This document shows positions 30,145 through 41,390 of a stretch of DNA of 64,000 bases, in pieces. Source of the stretch: Pseudomonas sp. GD03944 (GTDB lineage: Bacteria; Pseudomonadota; Gammaproteobacteria; Pseudomonadales; Pseudomonadaceae); the NCBI RefSeq assembly GCF_029839275.1, contig NZ_JAOCAH010000001.1:372001-436000 (forward strand), in the 5' to 3' direction. Below the pieces are notes generated by a model. The model did no database searches. It was not told the origin of the DNA and was given only the letters and a program-made list of their open reading frames with translations. Each line of letters begins with the position of its first letter. Position 1 is the first letter of the stretch. A program made the position numbers and the translations under genes.

Positions 30145-30173
30145 ATGTTAAGTGCGCCCCTGGGCACTGTCAA
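30145..30173 (-). promoter_or_regulatory. Strong sigma-70 promoter of the tRNA operon
   Basis: Minus strand: TTGACA (30168-30173), exactly 17 bases, then TAACAT (30145-30150), followed by the GC-rich discriminator GCGCCCCG. This is the classic stable-RNA promoter shape and predicts stringent control. Confidence 0.85.
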
Positions 30174-30271
30174 CAAAATTTTAACGCTCGAGCAGTTTTT
30201 TTTAGCTGACAGAACAATCACTTACCTGATTGCCGGGGAGATTGCCCTCGCCCTCCCCGACAGAAGGCCGG

Positions 30272-31753
30272 TCAGGCGATCGCTGCCAGCAGCTTTTCCC
30301 ACTCCTTGTTTTCCTTCTTCGACACGCCACCGAGCAGCTCGATGGCCTGGCGCAGGCGGAAACGGGTGAGATCCGGACCGAGGATTTCCATGGCATCGAG
30401 CACCGACACGGAACTGGCCTGGCCGGTAATCGCGGCGAACATCAGCGGCATCGCATCGCGCAGCTTCAGTTCCAGGTGTTCCACCACCGACTGGATGCTG
30501 GCGGTGATGCGGTCCTTTTCCCACTGGCGCAGCGCTTCCAGCTTCCACAGGATCAGTTGCATGACCTGGCGTACCTGGTCGGCGGACAGTTTCTTGTGCT
30601 CGAACAGGCTCGCATCAGGGGTCACGCCGCCAGCGAAGAAGAAACTGGCCAGGGGCGCGATCTGGCTGAAGGTTTCCACCCGGCCCTGCACGTGCGGTGC
30701 GATGCGCATCAGGTAGTCGCTGTTGAACGCCCACTTCTGCGCACCGGCGGCGAATTCCTCGACGCTCAGCTCACGCATCCACTGGCCGTTGAGCCAGGAC
30801 AGCTTCTCCAGGTCGAAGATCGGTCCGCCCAGGGAGACACGCTGGATGTCGAAGTGCTCGACCATCTCGTCCAGGGTGAACTTCTCGCGCTCGTCCGGCA
30901 TCGACCAACCCATGCGGCCGAGGTAGTTGAGCATGGCCTGGGGCAGGAACCCCATGCGCTCGTAAAAGGTGATCGAGGTCGGGTTCTTGCGCTTGGACAG
31001 CTTGCTCTTGTCCGGGTTACGCAGCAGCGGCATGTAGCACAGCTGCGGCTTCTCCCAACCGAAGTACTCGTAGAGCAGGATCAGCTTGGGCGCCGACGGC
31101 AGCCACTCCTCGCCCCGCAGGACGTGGGTGATGCCCATCAGGTGGTCATCGACCACGTTGGCCAGGAAGTAGGTCGGCAGGCCATCGGTCTTCATCAGGA
31201 CCTGCATGTCCATGCGATCCCACGGAATTTCCACCTCGCCGCGCAGCATGTCCGGCACCACGCAGACGCCCTCGGTCGGCACCTTCATGCGCACCACGTT
31301 GGGCTCGCCGGCCGCCAGGCGACGCTGCACCTCATCGGCCGCCAGGTGCATGCAGTGCCCGTCATAACGCGGGGTCTGCTTGGCTTCGGTCTGTTCGGCG
31401 CGCAGCTTGTCGAGGCGCTCGGCACTGCAGAAGCAATGGAAGGCATGGCCCTTGTCCACCAGCTCGGCGGTGTACTGCTTGTAGATGTGGCCGCGCTCGC
31501 TCTGCCGGTACGGACCGTGGGGGCCCCCGACGTCCGGCCCTTCGCTCCACTCGATGCCCAGCCAGCGCAGGGCGTCGAAAATCTGCTGCTCCGACTCGCG
31601 GGTCGAGCGCACCTGGTCGGTGTCTTCGATGCGCAGGATGAATTCACCACCGTGCTGGCGAGCGAAGCACAGGTTGAACAGCGCGATGTAGGCGGTGCCT
31701 ACGTGCGGGTCGCCAGTGGGGGATGGCGCGATACGGGTACGAACGGTGGTCAT
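30272..31753 (-). CDS. gltX: Glutamyl-tRNA synthetase
   Basis: GltX charges tRNA-Glu. The 493-residue class I synthetase has the HIGH-type motif HVGT at 17-20 and the KMSKS-type motif KLSKR near residue 250, and is of full length. It lies upstream of, and on the same strand as, the tRNA-Glu/tRNA-Ala operon, which has its own promoter in the 145-base gap. The neighbouring tRNA-Glu genes encode its substrate. ATG start at 31753. Confidence 0.97.
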   Translation of the reverse strand: MTTVRTRIAPSPTGDPHVGTAYIALFNLCFARQHGGEFILRIEDTDQVRSTRESEQQIFDALRWLGIEWSEGPDVGGPHGPYRQSERGHIYKQYTAELVDKGHAFHCFCSAERLDKLRAEQTEAKQTPRYDGHCMHLAADEVQRRLAAGEPNVVRMKVPTEGVCVVPDMLRGEVEIPWDRMDMQVLMKTDGLPTYFLANVVDDHLMGITHVLRGEEWLPSAPKLILLYEYFGWEKPQLCYMPLLRNPDKSKLSKRKNPTSITFYERMGFLPQAMLNYLGRMGWSMPDEREKFTLDEMVEHFDIQRVSLGGPIFDLEKLSWLNGQWMRELSVEEFAAGAQKWAFNSDYLMRIAPHVQGRVETFSQIAPLASFFFAGGVTPDASLFEHKKLSADQVRQVMQLILWKLEALRQWEKDRITASIQSVVEHLELKLRDAMPLMFAAITGQASSVSVLDAMEILGPDLTRFRLRQAIELLGGVSKKENKEWEKLLAAIA

Positions 31754-31891
31754 GAAAGTTCTCGGCGAAGTGAAGCGAAAAAACGGTGTCGGCCCTGCGG
31801 CAAGCGGCCCCTGGGGGGCACCTCTGAAAACGTAGGCGAGGCAGTCAGCGCAAGCCTGTTTTTAACGCTGCGATGACAAAGTAGGTAGTTT

Positions 31892-32827
31892 TTAGAGGTG
31901 CTCCATGGGCGGTGATGTTACCAGCCCGACCATATCGGGCTCCAGCAGCCGACCGTCCTGGAACGGCAGACTCTGCATGAGGAAATCCAGAAAGGTTTTC
32001 ACCTTCATGGCCTGGAAGCGCCGGGACGGATACACCGCGTACAACTCCCCGGCCGGCAGCCGGACCTCGGGCAGCAGCTCCACCAGACGCCCCTCCTGCA
32101 CCGCCCGTTCGCAGAGCATGATCGGCAGCCCGGCGATCCCGGCGCCAGCGAGCACCGCCTCGCGGGCAAAGGTGATGTTGTTGCACGCCATCACCCGCTG
32201 GCAGTTGATGTTCTCGTCGATCAGCGGCCAGTAGCGCAGGCCGTCCTGGGGCAGCAGCACGGCGCGGTGCCCGGCCAGGTCTTCCACACTCCGCGGGCGG
32301 CCGTGCTGGCGCAGGTACTCGGGACTGGCATAGAAGCGCCGGCCGCTGCCGAACAGCTTGCGGGCGATCAGCGTGGAGTCCTGGGGCTGGCCCACCAGAA
32401 TGACGATGTCCATACCCTCCTCCACCGGATCGACATGGCGCGAGGTCAACTCGACCTCGGCGGTGATCTGCGGGTACAGCCGCATGAAGTCACCCAGCAC
32501 ACGCCCGAGGAAGAGCTGGCCGAACTCGATGGGCGCGGAAATGCGCAACAGCCCGGACGGCTCCTGCTGCAACTGCATCACCGCCTGCTCGGCCTCGGCG
32601 AAGTCCAGCATGATCTGCCGACAGCGCTCGTAGTAAGCCTGCCCCACTTCGGTCAAGCGCAACTTGCGGGTGGTGCGGTTGAGCAGCCGCACACCCAGGC
32701 GTTCCTCCAGCAACGCAATTCGCCGGCTCACCGTGGATTTCTGCATCCCCAGCCCCTGGGCCGCCAGGGTAAAGCTGTGGCACTCGACCACGCGGGTGAA
32801 GATCAACGCATCATCCAGACCCATCAT
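31892..32827 (-). CDS. LysR-family regulator divergent from an EmrAB-type pump
   Basis: This 311-residue regulator has an N-terminal helix-turn-helix (about 5-65, with TLAAQGLGMQKSTVSRRI) and a substrate-binding domain typical of the CrgA/AaeR-like branch. It probably controls the divergent pump genes. A GAGGAAC ribosome site lies 3 bases before the first of two adjacent ATGs (32827 and 32824), so either may be used. Effector unknown. Confidence 0.88.
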   Translation of the reverse strand: MMGLDDALIFTRVVECHSFTLAAQGLGMQKSTVSRRIALLEERLGVRLLNRTTRKLRLTEVGQAYYERCRQIMLDFAEAEQAVMQLQQEPSGLLRISAPIEFGQLFLGRVLGDFMRLYPQITAEVELTSRHVDPVEEGMDIVILVGQPQDSTLIARKLFGSGRRFYASPEYLRQHGRPRSVEDLAGHRAVLLPQDGLRYWPLIDENINCQRVMACNNITFAREAVLAGAGIAGLPIMLCERAVQEGRLVELLPEVRLPAGELYAVYPSRRFQAMKVKTFLDFLMQSLPFQDGRLLEPDMVGLVTSPPMEHL

Positions 32828-32929
32828 TGTTCCTCACAAGCAACAAAGTTTCTGAAGTCTACCGGCTACTATGGATAAAGGAACACTGATAAATTTTCTT
32901 ACACTTTTACCCTGACTCGCTGAGCGACC

Positions 32930-33979
32930 ATGCCTGCCCAACTGCAACGCCGCCTGTTCATCTTTCTGACCCTCCTCTGCCTCATCGCCGCCGCGCTGAT
33001 CGGCCACTGGCTGCTGGTCGGGCGCTACCTGCAGAGCACCGACAACGCCTACGTCCAGGGCGAGATCACGCGCCTCTCCAGCCAGCTCGGCGCCCGGGTC
33101 GACAAGGTCCTGGTGAAGGACAACCAGCACGTCGAACAGGGTGAGCTGCTGCTGACCCTGGAACGCGCCGATTTCGAACTGGCGCAGCAGCGCGCCCTGG
33201 CCACCCTGGCTACCCGCGAAGCGGAACTGGTCCAGGCCCGCAGCGCCCTCGACCAGCAGGCCAGCCTGATCGCCGCCAGCCAGGCCGATGTCTCGGCCAG
33301 CCAGGCCACCCTGGGCCGCACCCAGATCGACCTGTCCCGCGCCCAGACCCTGCGCAAGCCCGGCTTCGTCTCGGAAGAGCGCGTCACCACCCTGGCCGCC
33401 GACAGCCGCATCGCCCGCTCCCAGGTGGCCAAGGCCGAAGCCGACCTGCAGGCCCAGCGCCAGCAGATCAGCACCCTGCAAGCCGAGATCAAGCGCCTCG
33501 AGGCCCAGATCACCAGCGCCCGCAGCGATGTGGCCCAGGCCGAGCTGAACCTGGAACGTACCCAGATCCATGCGCCCATCAGCGGCTTCGTCGGCCAGCG
33601 CGCCGCGCGCAACGGCCAGTTCGTCCAGGCTGGCGCTTACCTGCTGTCGCTGGTCCCGGACCAGGACATCTGGATCCAGGCCAATTTCAAGGAAACCCAG
33701 ATCGGCCAGATGCGCCCCGGGCAAACGGCCGAGCTGCTCTTCGACAGCTTCCCCGACAGCCCCATCGAAGGGCGGGTCGAGAGTCTGTTCGCGGCGTCCG
33801 GCGCGCAGTTCAGCCTGTTGCCGCCGGACAACGCCACGGGCAACTTCACCAAGGTGGTGCAGCGCATCCCGGTGAAACTGACCTTCGCCGCGGATAACCC
33901 GCTCAAGGGCTTGATCCGCCCCGGCATGTCGGTAGAGGTCACGGTCGACATCCAGGCCGACCCGCACCATGGCGGGTGA
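32930..33979 (+). CDS. HlyD-family efflux periplasmic adaptor (EmrA type)
   Basis: This 349-residue membrane-fusion protein has one N-terminal transmembrane helix (about 10-30), a lipoyl-like half, a long coiled-coil hairpin (about 80-205) and a beta-barrel domain. It should link the inner-membrane pump encoded next to an outer-membrane channel. No channel gene is present here. The stop overlaps the emrB-type start by 11 bases. Substrate unknown; antibiotics or aromatic acids are plausible from the family. Confidence 0.9.
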   Translation: MPAQLQRRLFIFLTLLCLIAAALIGHWLLVGRYLQSTDNAYVQGEITRLSSQLGARVDKVLVKDNQHVEQGELLLTLERADFELAQQRALATLATREAELVQARSALDQQASLIAASQADVSASQATLGRTQIDLSRAQTLRKPGFVSEERVTTLAADSRIARSQVAKAEADLQAQRQQISTLQAEIKRLEAQITSARSDVAQAELNLERTQIHAPISGFVGQRAARNGQFVQAGAYLLSLVPDQDIWIQANFKETQIGQMRPGQTAELLFDSFPDSPIEGRVESLFAASGAQFSLLPPDNATGNFTKVVQRIPVKLTFAADNPLKGLIRPGMSVEVTVDIQADPHHGG

Positions 33980-35519
33980 TACCCTGATCCGCCCCACCGG
34001 GGAGCCCAGCCGGCGCGACTGGATCGCGGTGATGAGCGCCATGCTCGGCGCCTTCATGGCGGTGCTGGATATCCAGATCACCAACTCCTCGCTCAAGGAC
34101 ATCCAGGGCGCGCTGTCGGCCACCCTGGAGGAAGGCTCGTGGATCTCCACGTCCTACCTGGTCGCCGAGATCATCATGATTCCGCTGACCGCCTGGCTGG
34201 TGCAGCTGCTGTCGGCGCGGCGCCTGGCGGTGTGGGTCTCGGTAGGTTTCCTGTTCGCCTCCCTGCTCTGTTCCATGGCCTGGAGCCTGGAGAGCATGAT
34301 CGTATTCCGCGCCCTGCAGGGTTTCACCGGCGGCGCGCTGATTCCCCTGGCCTTCACCCTCACCCTGATCAAGCTGCCGGAACACCACCGCGCCAAGGGC
34401 ATGGCCCTGTTCGCCCTGACCGCCACCTTCGCCCCGTCGATCGGCCCGACCCTGGGCGGCTGGCTGACCGAGAACTTCGGCTGGGAATACATCTTCTACA
34501 TCAACGTGCCGCCCGGCCTGCTGATGATCGCCGGCCTGCTCTACGGCCTGGAAAAGAAAGCCCCGCATTGGGAGCTGCTCAAGCGCACCGACTACGCCGG
34601 CATCGTCACCCTGGGCCTGGGCCTGGGCTGCCTGCAGGTGTTCCTCGAAGAAGGCCACCGCAAGGACTGGCTGGAGTCCAGCCTGATCGCCGGCCTCGGC
34701 AGCGTCGCGGCGATCAGCCTGGTGCTGTTCGTGATCCTGCAGCTGTCGCGCCCCAACCCGCTGATCAACCTGGGCGTGCTGCGCGAACGCAACTTCGGCC
34801 TGTCGAGCATTTCCAGCGTCGGCCTGGGCATGGGCCTGTACGGCTCGATCTACGTATTGCCGCTGTACTTGGCGCAGATCCAGGGTTACAACGCCCTGCA
34901 GATCGGCGAAGTGATCATGTGGATGGGCGTGCCGCAGCTGTTCCTCATTCCGCTGGTGCCGCTGATGATGAAGAAGGTCTCGCCCAAGTGGCTGTGCGCC
35001 GCCGGCTTCGGCCTGTTCGGCCTGGCCAGTTTTCTGTCCGGAGTACTCAACCCGGATTTCGCTGGCGAGCAGTTCAACCACATCCAGATCATCCGCGCCC
35101 TTGGCCAACCGTTGGTGATGGTGACCATCTCGCTGATCGCCACGGCCTACGTCATGCCCCAGGATGCAGGCTCGGCGTCCAGCCTGTTCAACATCCTGCG
35201 CAACCTCGGCGGCGCCATCGGCATCGCCCTGCTGGCGACCCTGCTCGACGCCCGCGCCAAGGTCTACTTCGACTACCTGCGCGAGGCCCTGGTGCCGAGC
35301 AATCCGCAGGTCGCCGAACGCCTGGCACTGCTCACCGAGAAGCTCGGCAGCGAGCAGGCGGCCCTGGCCAAGCTCAGCGAAATCACCCACCAGCAGGCGG
35401 CGATCATGGCCTACAATGACGCCTTCCATTGCATCGGCATCGCCCTTGGCATCAGCATGCTCGCCGTGCTGCTGACACGAAAGCTGCCGGCGGGTGCCAC
35501 CGGTGGCGCCGCACACTGA
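33969..35519 (+). CDS. DHA2-family MFS efflux transporter (EmrB type)
   Basis: This 516-residue protein is a 14-helix major-facilitator drug exporter. The family motif ITNSSLKDIQGALSATLEEGSWI occurs near 36-60, and the loop GGWLTENFGWEYIFYINVPPG near 160-180 is characteristic. With the upstream HlyD protein it forms a tripartite pump lacking its own outer-membrane partner. A GC-rich hairpin (35529-35549) follows the gene without a T-tract. Confidence 0.92.
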   Translation: MAGDTLIRPTGEPSRRDWIAVMSAMLGAFMAVLDIQITNSSLKDIQGALSATLEEGSWISTSYLVAEIIMIPLTAWLVQLLSARRLAVWVSVGFLFASLLCSMAWSLESMIVFRALQGFTGGALIPLAFTLTLIKLPEHHRAKGMALFALTATFAPSIGPTLGGWLTENFGWEYIFYINVPPGLLMIAGLLYGLEKKAPHWELLKRTDYAGIVTLGLGLGCLQVFLEEGHRKDWLESSLIAGLGSVAAISLVLFVILQLSRPNPLINLGVLRERNFGLSSISSVGLGMGLYGSIYVLPLYLAQIQGYNALQIGEVIMWMGVPQLFLIPLVPLMMKKVSPKWLCAAGFGLFGLASFLSGVLNPDFAGEQFNHIQIIRALGQPLVMVTISLIATAYVMPQDAGSASSLFNILRNLGGAIGIALLATLLDARAKVYFDYLREALVPSNPQVAERLALLTEKLGSEQAALAKLSEITHQQAAIMAYNDAFHCIGIALGISMLAVLLTRKLPAGATGGAAH

Positions 35520-35528
35520 CTATCCCCC

Positions 35529-35549
35529 ACGCGCCGCCCTGCGGCGCGT
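35529..35549. repeat. GC-rich hairpin after the EmrB-type gene
   Basis: Arms ACGCGCCGC and GCGGCGCGT with loop CCT, between the exporter stop and the EamA gene. There is no T-tract, so it may only partly terminate or stabilise the transcript. Confidence 0.5.
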
Positions 35550-35567
35550 TCTCGTTCCAGGTCGTCC

Positions 35568-36461
35568 ATGCCTTCCATTATCCCTCGCACCCTGCTGCTG
35601 ATCGGTGCATTCGCCATCCTCTACATCGGCTGGGGCACCACCTACCTGGCCAACCACTTTCTGCTGCTGGAGCTGCCGCCCTTCGTCATCGGCAGCCTGC
35701 GCTTTTCCTTCGCCGGGTTGCTGGCGCTGATCGGCGTCATTGTCAGCGGCCAGTTGCGCATGCAACGCAGCGACTGGACCGGCGTGGTGATCGGCGCCCT
35801 GGCGCTGATCGCGGTCGGCCAGGGTGCTCTGATCTATGCCAACCAGTACCTGCCCACCGGCATGCTGGCGATGCTCTACACCACCCTGCCGCTGTGGAGC
35901 GTGGCGCTGGAATGGCTGCTCGGTGAACGGCCGCCTTTGTGGGTGTTGTGCGGGCTGGCCCTGGCCTGTGGCGGCATCGTCCTGCTGATGAACAACGGCC
36001 TGGGCAGTGCGGCGTCACCCGAACAATGGCTGGCGGGCTTGCTGGTGGTCCTGGCGACGCTGCTATGGGCGGTGGGCGCCTGGCTGCTGCGCCAGCGGCC
36101 GCCCTTCCGCTCGAGCTGGCTGGGGCTGAGCCTGCAGATGCTGATCGGCGCCCTGCTGCTGGCCCTGCTCGGCCTGTGGCACGGTGACTGGCAGGCGCTG
36201 GACCTGGCCGGCATGAGCGCCCAGGGGTGGCTGTGGCTGGCGTACCTGGTGCTGCCGGTGAGCCTCGGGGTCTATCCGGCGTATTTCTGGCTGCTGCGCG
36301 AAGTGCGCCCGAGCCTGGTGGCGACCTTTGCTTTCGTCAACCCGGTGGTGGCGCTGCTGCTGGGGTACCTGCTGCTGGGCGAACGCCTCAGCCTGCTGGC
36401 GATGCTGGCCTGTGGCGTGACCCTGGGCGGGGTGATGCTGATCATCTTCGGCAGGCGTTGA
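35568..36461 (+). CDS. EamA/DMT-family transporter
   Basis: This 297-residue membrane protein has ten predicted helices in two EamA repeats (about 5-140 and 150-290), typical of RhaT/YdcZ-like drug/metabolite exporters. Substrate unknown. It follows the EmrAB genes by 48 bases on the same strand, with a hairpin between, so it may be cotranscribed. Confidence 0.88.
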   Translation: MPSIIPRTLLLIGAFAILYIGWGTTYLANHFLLLELPPFVIGSLRFSFAGLLALIGVIVSGQLRMQRSDWTGVVIGALALIAVGQGALIYANQYLPTGMLAMLYTTLPLWSVALEWLLGERPPLWVLCGLALACGGIVLLMNNGLGSAASPEQWLAGLLVVLATLLWAVGAWLLRQRPPFRSSWLGLSLQMLIGALLLALLGLWHGDWQALDLAGMSAQGWLWLAYLVLPVSLGVYPAYFWLLREVRPSLVATFAFVNPVVALLLGYLLLGERLSLLAMLACGVTLGGVMLIIFGRR

Positions 36462-36523
36462 GCCGAACGCAGCGGCGTTCGCACAAAGGGCGTCGACTGC
36501 ATTCAAGAGCTCAAAAGCTCGCG

Positions 36524-36559
36524 GCTGAAGCCCCAGTGCCTTGTGGGAGGGGCTTCAGC
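36524..36559. repeat. REP-like inverted repeat
   Basis: Perfect 11-base arms GCTGAAGCCCC and GGGGCTTCAGC flank a loop containing TTGTGGGA. The TGTGGGAGGGGCTTC core resembles Pseudomonas intergenic REP elements. It lies between the convergent EamA and uvrB genes. Confidence 0.55.
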
Positions 36560-36588
36560 CACGACGGAGCGTCCAGTTCACGCCCTGA

Positions 36589-38604
<2,016 letters not shown>

Positions 38605-38790
38605 GACTGACCTCGACAAACGGTTGTGACGCACCCGCAAAGACTACGTCAAACCAGGCGAAAAGCGTGTCTGCGCTGTCGCAGCACTCGGTAGGGCTCG
38701 TTATACTACCGGGCCACTTACGCAACCCCTAGCCCCAGTCGTAGCGGGTGTTGCCTGATACTCACCTCTCCTCTTCGAGCTGCCGCATCC

Positions 38791-39987
38791 ATGAGTCTGT
38801 TCTCTGCCGTCGAAATGGCTCCGCGCGACCCCATCCTGGGCCTCAACGAAGCGTTCAACGCCGACACCCGTAGCACCAAGGTCAACCTGGGCGTGGGCGT
38901 CTACACCAACGAAGAGGGGCGAATTCCGCTGCTCCGTGCCGTGGCCGAGGCAGAGAATGCGCTGACCGCCGCCCACGCACCCCGTGGCTACCTGCCGATC
39001 GAAGGCATCGCCGCCTACGACAAGGCCGTGCAGACCCTGCTGTTCGGCACCGACTCGCCGCTGATCGGCGAAGGTCGCGTGATCACCACCCAGGCCCTGG
39101 GCGGTACCGGCGCCCTGAAGATCGGCGCCGACTTCCTCAAGCGCCTGCTGCCCGACGCCACCGTCGCCATCAGCGACCCCAGTTGGGAAAACCACCGCGC
39201 CCTGTTCGAGTCCGCTGGTTTCCCGGTGCGCAACTACCGCTACTACGACGCCTTCAGCAACGGCGTGAACCGTGGTGGTCTGCTCGAAGACCTGAAGAAC
39301 CTGCCGGCCCGTTCGATCGTCGTGCTGCACGCCTGCTGCCACAACCCGACCGGCGTCGACCTGACCCTGGAAGACTGGAAAGCCGTCCTCGAGATCGTCC
39401 GCGAGCGTGAGCACGTGCCCTTCCTCGACATCGCCTACCAGGGCTTCGGCGATGGCATCGAGCAGGATGCCGAGGCCGTGCGCCTGTTCGCCCAGTCCGA
39501 CCTGACCTTCTTCGTCTCCAGCTCGTTCTCCAAATCCTTCTCGCTGTATGGCGAGCGTGTCGGCGCCCTGTCCATCGTCACCGGCTCGAGCGATGAAACC
39601 GCTCGCGTGCTGTCGCAGGTCAAGCGCGTCATCCGCACCAACTACTCCAACCCGCCGACCCACGGTGCCAGCGTGGTTGCTGCCGTGCTCAACAGCCCGG
39701 AACTGCGCGCCATGTGGGAAGCCGAACTGGGCGAAATGCGCGACCGCATCCGCGGCATGCGCCTGGCCATGGTCGAGCAACTGGCGGCACTGGGTGCCAA
39801 GCGCGACTTCAGCTTCGTCGCCGAGCAGCGCGGCATGTTCTCCTACTCCGGCCTGACCACCGAACAGGTCGAGCGCTTGAAGAGCGAGTTCGGCATCTAC
39901 GCAGTCGGCACCGGCCGCATCTGCGTGGCGGCGCTGAACCAGCGCAACCTGCCGGTCGTGACCCGCGCCATCGCCGAAGTGCTCTGA
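38791..39987 (+). CDS. Aromatic amino acid aminotransferase (class I)
   Basis: This 398-residue PLP aminotransferase belongs to the AspC/TyrB branch: N-terminal LFSAVEMAPRDPILGL, the HACCHNPTGVD motif and the PLP lysine K248 in SSFSKSFSLYGERVGAL. It should act on tyrosine, phenylalanine or aspartate. It is divergent from uvrB, a conserved pairing. A TTATACT box near 38700 may be its -10. It ends in a terminator at 39996-40030. Confidence 0.92.
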   Translation: MSLFSAVEMAPRDPILGLNEAFNADTRSTKVNLGVGVYTNEEGRIPLLRAVAEAENALTAAHAPRGYLPIEGIAAYDKAVQTLLFGTDSPLIGEGRVITTQALGGTGALKIGADFLKRLLPDATVAISDPSWENHRALFESAGFPVRNYRYYDAFSNGVNRGGLLEDLKNLPARSIVVLHACCHNPTGVDLTLEDWKAVLEIVREREHVPFLDIAYQGFGDGIEQDAEAVRLFAQSDLTFFVSSSFSKSFSLYGERVGALSIVTGSSDETARVLSQVKRVIRTNYSNPPTHGASVVAAVLNSPELRAMWEAELGEMRDRIRGMRLAMVEQLAALGAKRDFSFVAEQRGMFSYSGLTTEQVERLKSEFGIYAVGTGRICVAALNQRNLPVVTRAIAEVL

Positions 39988-39995
39988 GGCCATCA

Positions 39996-40030
39996 GGGGA
40001 AGTCGGCGAAGGCTTGACTTCCCCTTTTTA
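39996..40030 (+). terminator. Terminator of the aminotransferase gene
   Basis: Arms GGGGAAGTC and GACTTCCCC, then TTTTTA. The descending arm also contains the -35 box of the tRNA-Asn promoter. Confidence 0.85.
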
Positions 40031-40041
40031 ATCAGTAGGAT
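40014..40041 (+). promoter_or_regulatory. tRNA-Asn promoter
   Basis: TTGACT (40014-40019), 16 bases, TAGGAT (40036-40041), then ACGCGTCG before the tRNA at 40054. The -35 box overlaps the upstream terminator stem. Confidence 0.7.
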
Positions 40042-40053
40042 ACGCGTCGTTGT

Positions 40054-40129
40054 TCCGCGATAGCTCAGTCGGTAGAGCAAATGACTGTTAATCATTGGGT
40101 CCCTGGTTCGAGTCCAGGTCGCGGAGCCA
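40054..40129 (+). tRNA. tRNA-Asn (GTT)
   Basis: A 76-base tRNA with encoded CCA. Acceptor TCCGCGA pairs with TCGCGGA, the anticodon loop CTGTTAA reads GTT, and the T loop is TTCGAGT. It carries a terminator 11 bases downstream and heads an array of 3'-end repeats. Confidence 0.97.
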
Positions 40130-40503
40130 AGTTCAAGAAACCCGGCCACTAGGCCGGGTTTTTTATTGCCTGCAGGACTCTCACCAGAGACTACTTCCCC
40201 GGTTATTCGCTGCGCTCACCCTTTCGGGGCCGCGCTGAAGCGCGTTCAGCTGCGCTGTCGAGTCCAGGTCGCGGAGCCACGTTCAAGAAACCCGGTCACT
40301 AGGCCGGTTTTTTTATTGCCCGCCGGACGCTCGCCAGGGACTGCGTCCCCGGTTATTCGCTGCGCTCACCCCTTCGGGGCCGCGCTGAAGCGCGTTCAAC
40401 TGCGCTGCCGAGTCCAGGTCGCGGAGCCACGTTCAAGAAACCCGGTTACCAGGCCGGTTTTTTTATTGCCTGCAGGACGCTCGCCAGGGGCCGCTTCCCC
40501 GTT
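40111..40503 (+). repeat. 150-bp tandem repeats of the tRNA-Asn 3' end plus terminator
   Basis: Three units start at 40111, 40261 and 40411, exactly 150 bases apart; the third stops near 40503. Each begins with the last 19 bases of tRNA-Asn (AGTCCAGGTCGCGGAGCCA), then GTTCAAGAAACCCGG and a terminator hairpin with a T-run, then a structured segment GGTTATTCGCTGCGCTCACC. Units 1 and 2 differ at 13 of 150 positions. The first 19 bases of unit 1 belong to the complete tRNA. Confidence 0.92.
40141..40164 (+). terminator. First tRNA-Asn terminator
   Basis: CCCGGCC-ACTA-GGCCGGG followed by TTTTTT. Weaker copies occur in the repeats at about 40291-40315 and 40441-40465. Confidence 0.88.
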
Positions 40504-40671
40504 TGCTCGTCAGCCACGCCTCCTGATTTACCTCTCCCGCTTCGCCCCTCCCAGCCTCCCTAAAACCTTCAAAGCGATAAATGGCGCCACCTCACTCATG
40601 ACACCTCATAAGTTCTCTGATAGTTTTTTACGTAACTCGTAAAGTTTCAATAACAGCCATGAGGTTCCATC

Positions 40672-41379
40672 ATGCAACGTGAAGAAATCGAGGCGCTGTT
40701 CGACCAGCACGCCGCATCCTATGACGAGCAATGGGCCAACCTGGCCCCCATGCGCGATGCCCTGAACCTGCTCATCAGTTCGGCGCTGTCCGCCTTGCCA
40801 GCCGATGCCCATGTCCTGTGTGTCGGGGCGGGAACGGGCAGTGAAATCCTCTACCTGGCCCAGCAATTCCCCGGGTGGCGGTTCACGGTGCTCGAGCCCT
40901 CTGCCGCGATGATGGAGGCGTGCCGGCGCCGCACGGAAGCACACGGGATCGCCGCTCGCTGCGACTACCACACCGGCTACCTGGAAACGCTGCCATCGGG
41001 GCGGCGCTTCAACGGCGCGACGTCGCTGCTGGTGTCGCAGTTCATCCTGGACCGAGAAGAACGCACGGGCTTCTTCCGCGAGATTGCCGAGCGGCTTGTC
41101 CCTGACGGCTACCTGTTCTCCGCCGATCTTTCGGCCGATCAGGGAACGGACGACTACCGACGCCTGCTGGACGTCTGGCTGCGGATGCTGACACGGGCGG
41201 AGGTGCCGAAGGAGCGCGTGGATCAGATGACCCGGATGTATGCCCGGGATGTCGGGGTGCTGCCGCCCGAGCAGGTCGGCACGATCATCCGCGACGGCGG
41301 CTTCAATCCACCGACGCCGATTTTCCAGGGCGGACTGATCCACGCCTGGTTCACCACCCTCGCTCCTTTACCTGACTGA
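40672..41379 (+). CDS. Class I SAM-dependent methyltransferase
   Basis: This 235-residue protein has the SAM-binding motif LCVGAGTGSEIL near 45-56 and a methyltransferase fold (post-motif LEPSAAMMEACRRR). The substrate is unknown; it resembles small-molecule methyltransferases. The ATG at 40672 has a GAGG ribosome site. It is a single gene, followed by two hairpins, and sits where I would expect O-antigen-related wbpM in P. aeruginosa. Confidence 0.86.
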   Translation: MQREEIEALFDQHAASYDEQWANLAPMRDALNLLISSALSALPADAHVLCVGAGTGSEILYLAQQFPGWRFTVLEPSAAMMEACRRRTEAHGIAARCDYHTGYLETLPSGRRFNGATSLLVSQFILDREERTGFFREIAERLVPDGYLFSADLSADQGTDDYRRLLDVWLRMLTRAEVPKERVDQMTRMYARDVGVLPPEQVGTIIRDGGFNPPTPIFQGGLIHAWFTTLAPLPD

Positions 41380-41390
41380 TCGTTGCCGCC

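Noticed and set aside
38605..38790. LexA box in front of uvrB
   Set aside because: I could not find a CTG-N10-CAG site with the AT-rich centre expected of a LexA box.
40111..40503. CRISPR array
   Set aside because: Three repeats of 150 bases with no short repeat-spacer pattern. The repeated part is a tRNA 3' end.
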